A stretch of 64,000 nt of DNA, taken from Niveibacterium terrae (GTDB taxonomy: Bacteria > Pseudomonadota > Gammaproteobacteria > Burkholderiales > Rhodocyclaceae). Positions 63,564 through 64,000 of the stretch are shown here, piece after piece. Under the pieces are notes generated by a model. That model did no database searches and was not told the DNA's origin. It worked only from the letters and a program-made list of their open reading frames with translations. The DNA is taken from NCBI RefSeq assembly GCF_048213115.1, contig NZ_CP172404.1, positions 744,001-808,000 on the forward strand, given 5' to 3'. Position 1 is the first letter of the stretch, and each line of letters begins with the position of its first letter. A program made the position numbers and the translations under genes.

Positions 63564-63635
63564 GCTCAACGTTGGAGGTAAGGGGCGCGTAGCCGGCTTG
63601 CCGGCGGAGCGTCCCTCTTGACCGAAAGATTAGCT
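63564..63635. repeat. attC-like site
   Basis: 72 bp. The minus strand ends with core GTTGAGC (63570-63564, a perfect GTTRRRY), preceded by CGCCCCTTACCTCCAAC, a typical inner box. Symmetry centre GCCGGC-TT-GCCGGC (63592-63605). Outer arms AGGGACGC and GCGCCCCT are nearly complementary. The opposite core AGCTAAT (63629-63635) is degenerate. It lies between two minus-strand genes, one base from the stop of the first and three bases from the ATG of the second. Confidence 0.6.
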
Positions 63636-63636
63636 G

Positions 63637-64000
63637 TTACGCTGAACATTGCGGCCATGCCAATGAATACACAAGAACAGCTGTGCCAAAACAATAAAGG
63701 GCGCGATAAAGCCACTGATTGACACGCTCAGTGAGAGTGACGCCCCCGTAGGTTTGAATGTCCCACCCTCGGACGAACAAGGTGCCCCAAAGTAAAAGAC
63801 AGGAGCCGACAACCTGAAGCCAAACAATAAGCTTTGGCGCCGCACAAGCCGATGCGCCAATAGCGACACCTGAGAGAAAACCAAAAGCACCTGACAGGAA
63901 AACTAGTAGAGCTGAATAAAAAAAGGCATGTCGAACCGTACTGATTCGGCAGGGAGGTTCCGCATTGGACGAACTGGCTTTTAGCTTTTGATTGTCGGCC
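63637..64000 (-). CDS. Small membrane protein, 5' end outside the window (partial)
   Basis: A minus-strand frame stays open from the right edge to a TAA at 63637-63639, about 120 residues, with no start codon needed inside the window. It encodes a convincing membrane protein: polar N-terminal region, helix VRHAFFYSALLVFLSGAFGF, a second helix IVWLQVVGSCLLLWGTLF, the polar loop VRGWDIQTYGGVTLTERVNQ, and a last helix. An 86-codon frame on the same strand is only its shadow. Unknown function; cassette-type context. Confidence 0.65.
   Translation of the reverse strand, partial: ADNQKLKASSSNAEPPCRISTVRHAFFYSALLVFLSGAFGFLSGVAIGASACAAPKLIVWLQVVGSCLLLWGTLFVRGWDIQTYGGVTLTERVNQWLYRALYCFGTAVLVYSLAWPQCSA

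Noticed and set aside
63630..63890. 86-codon minus-strand ORF with an internal start
   Set aside because: A different frame on the same strand is open to the window edge and encodes a much better membrane protein.

Overview
The window reads as a stretch of GC-rich betaproteobacterial chromosome. It carries conserved housekeeping blocks in a betaproteobacterial arrangement: pilB-pilC-pilD, ffh, murJ/rpsT, rlmN-pilF-rodZ-ispG-hisS-yfgM-bamB-der-hfq-hflX-hflK-hflC-DUF2065-hisZ-purA, rnr-rlmB-ffs and dnaX-ybaB-recR. A Rhodocyclales-like host is my best guess; this is inference from gene order and protein sequence, without a database search. No ribosomal RNA, phage, insertion sequence or CRISPR array was seen.

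Layout. 1-4 kb: minus-strand type IV pilus genes pilD, pilC, pilB. 4-11 kb: a CcsA-like membrane protein, ffh, a DadA-like dehydrogenase, tamA and a general porin. 10.8-11.3 kb: an unusual tandem repeat of about 70-bp units. 11-17 kb: murJ, rpsT, argF, argG, pfkA, ppnP. 17-20 kb: a KTSC protein and two adjacent solute-binding proteins without permease genes. 20-36 kb: the long co-directional run from ndk to purA (outer membrane assembly, isoprenoid synthesis, translation, GTPases, Hfq, HflKC, histidine and purine synthesis). 36-40 kb: tRNA-Leu(CAG) divergent from a giant rnr, then rlmB and the 4.5S RNA gene. 40-52 kb: a GT-C-type glycosyltransferase, an oxidoreductase, prc, uvrD, dnaX-ybaB-recR and a rhomboid protease. 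51.8-53 kb: a DUF2971 gene coupled to a small unknown gene. 53-57.8 kb: a PglL-like oligosaccharyltransferase, methyltransferase, flippase and glycosyltransferase in tight overlap. 57.8-61.4 kb: a giant DUF748 protein.

The last 2.4 kb (61.6-64.0 kb) differ sharply: lower GC, small unrelated genes on both strands, and recurring GTTRRRY / RYYYAAC core sites with hairpin-forming spacers just before start codons or after stop codons. I interpret this as an integron gene-cassette array, or an attC cluster without an integrase in view. It includes an Imm50-type immunity protein and a membrane protein gene cut by the right window edge.

Together the pil genes (pilB, pilC, pilD, pilF) and the glycan cluster suggest a piliated cell that may glycosylate its pilin or another surface protein. 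The main candidates for undescribed biology are the cassette array, the tandem repeat, the DUF2971 two-gene unit and the very long basic N-terminal tail of RNase R.
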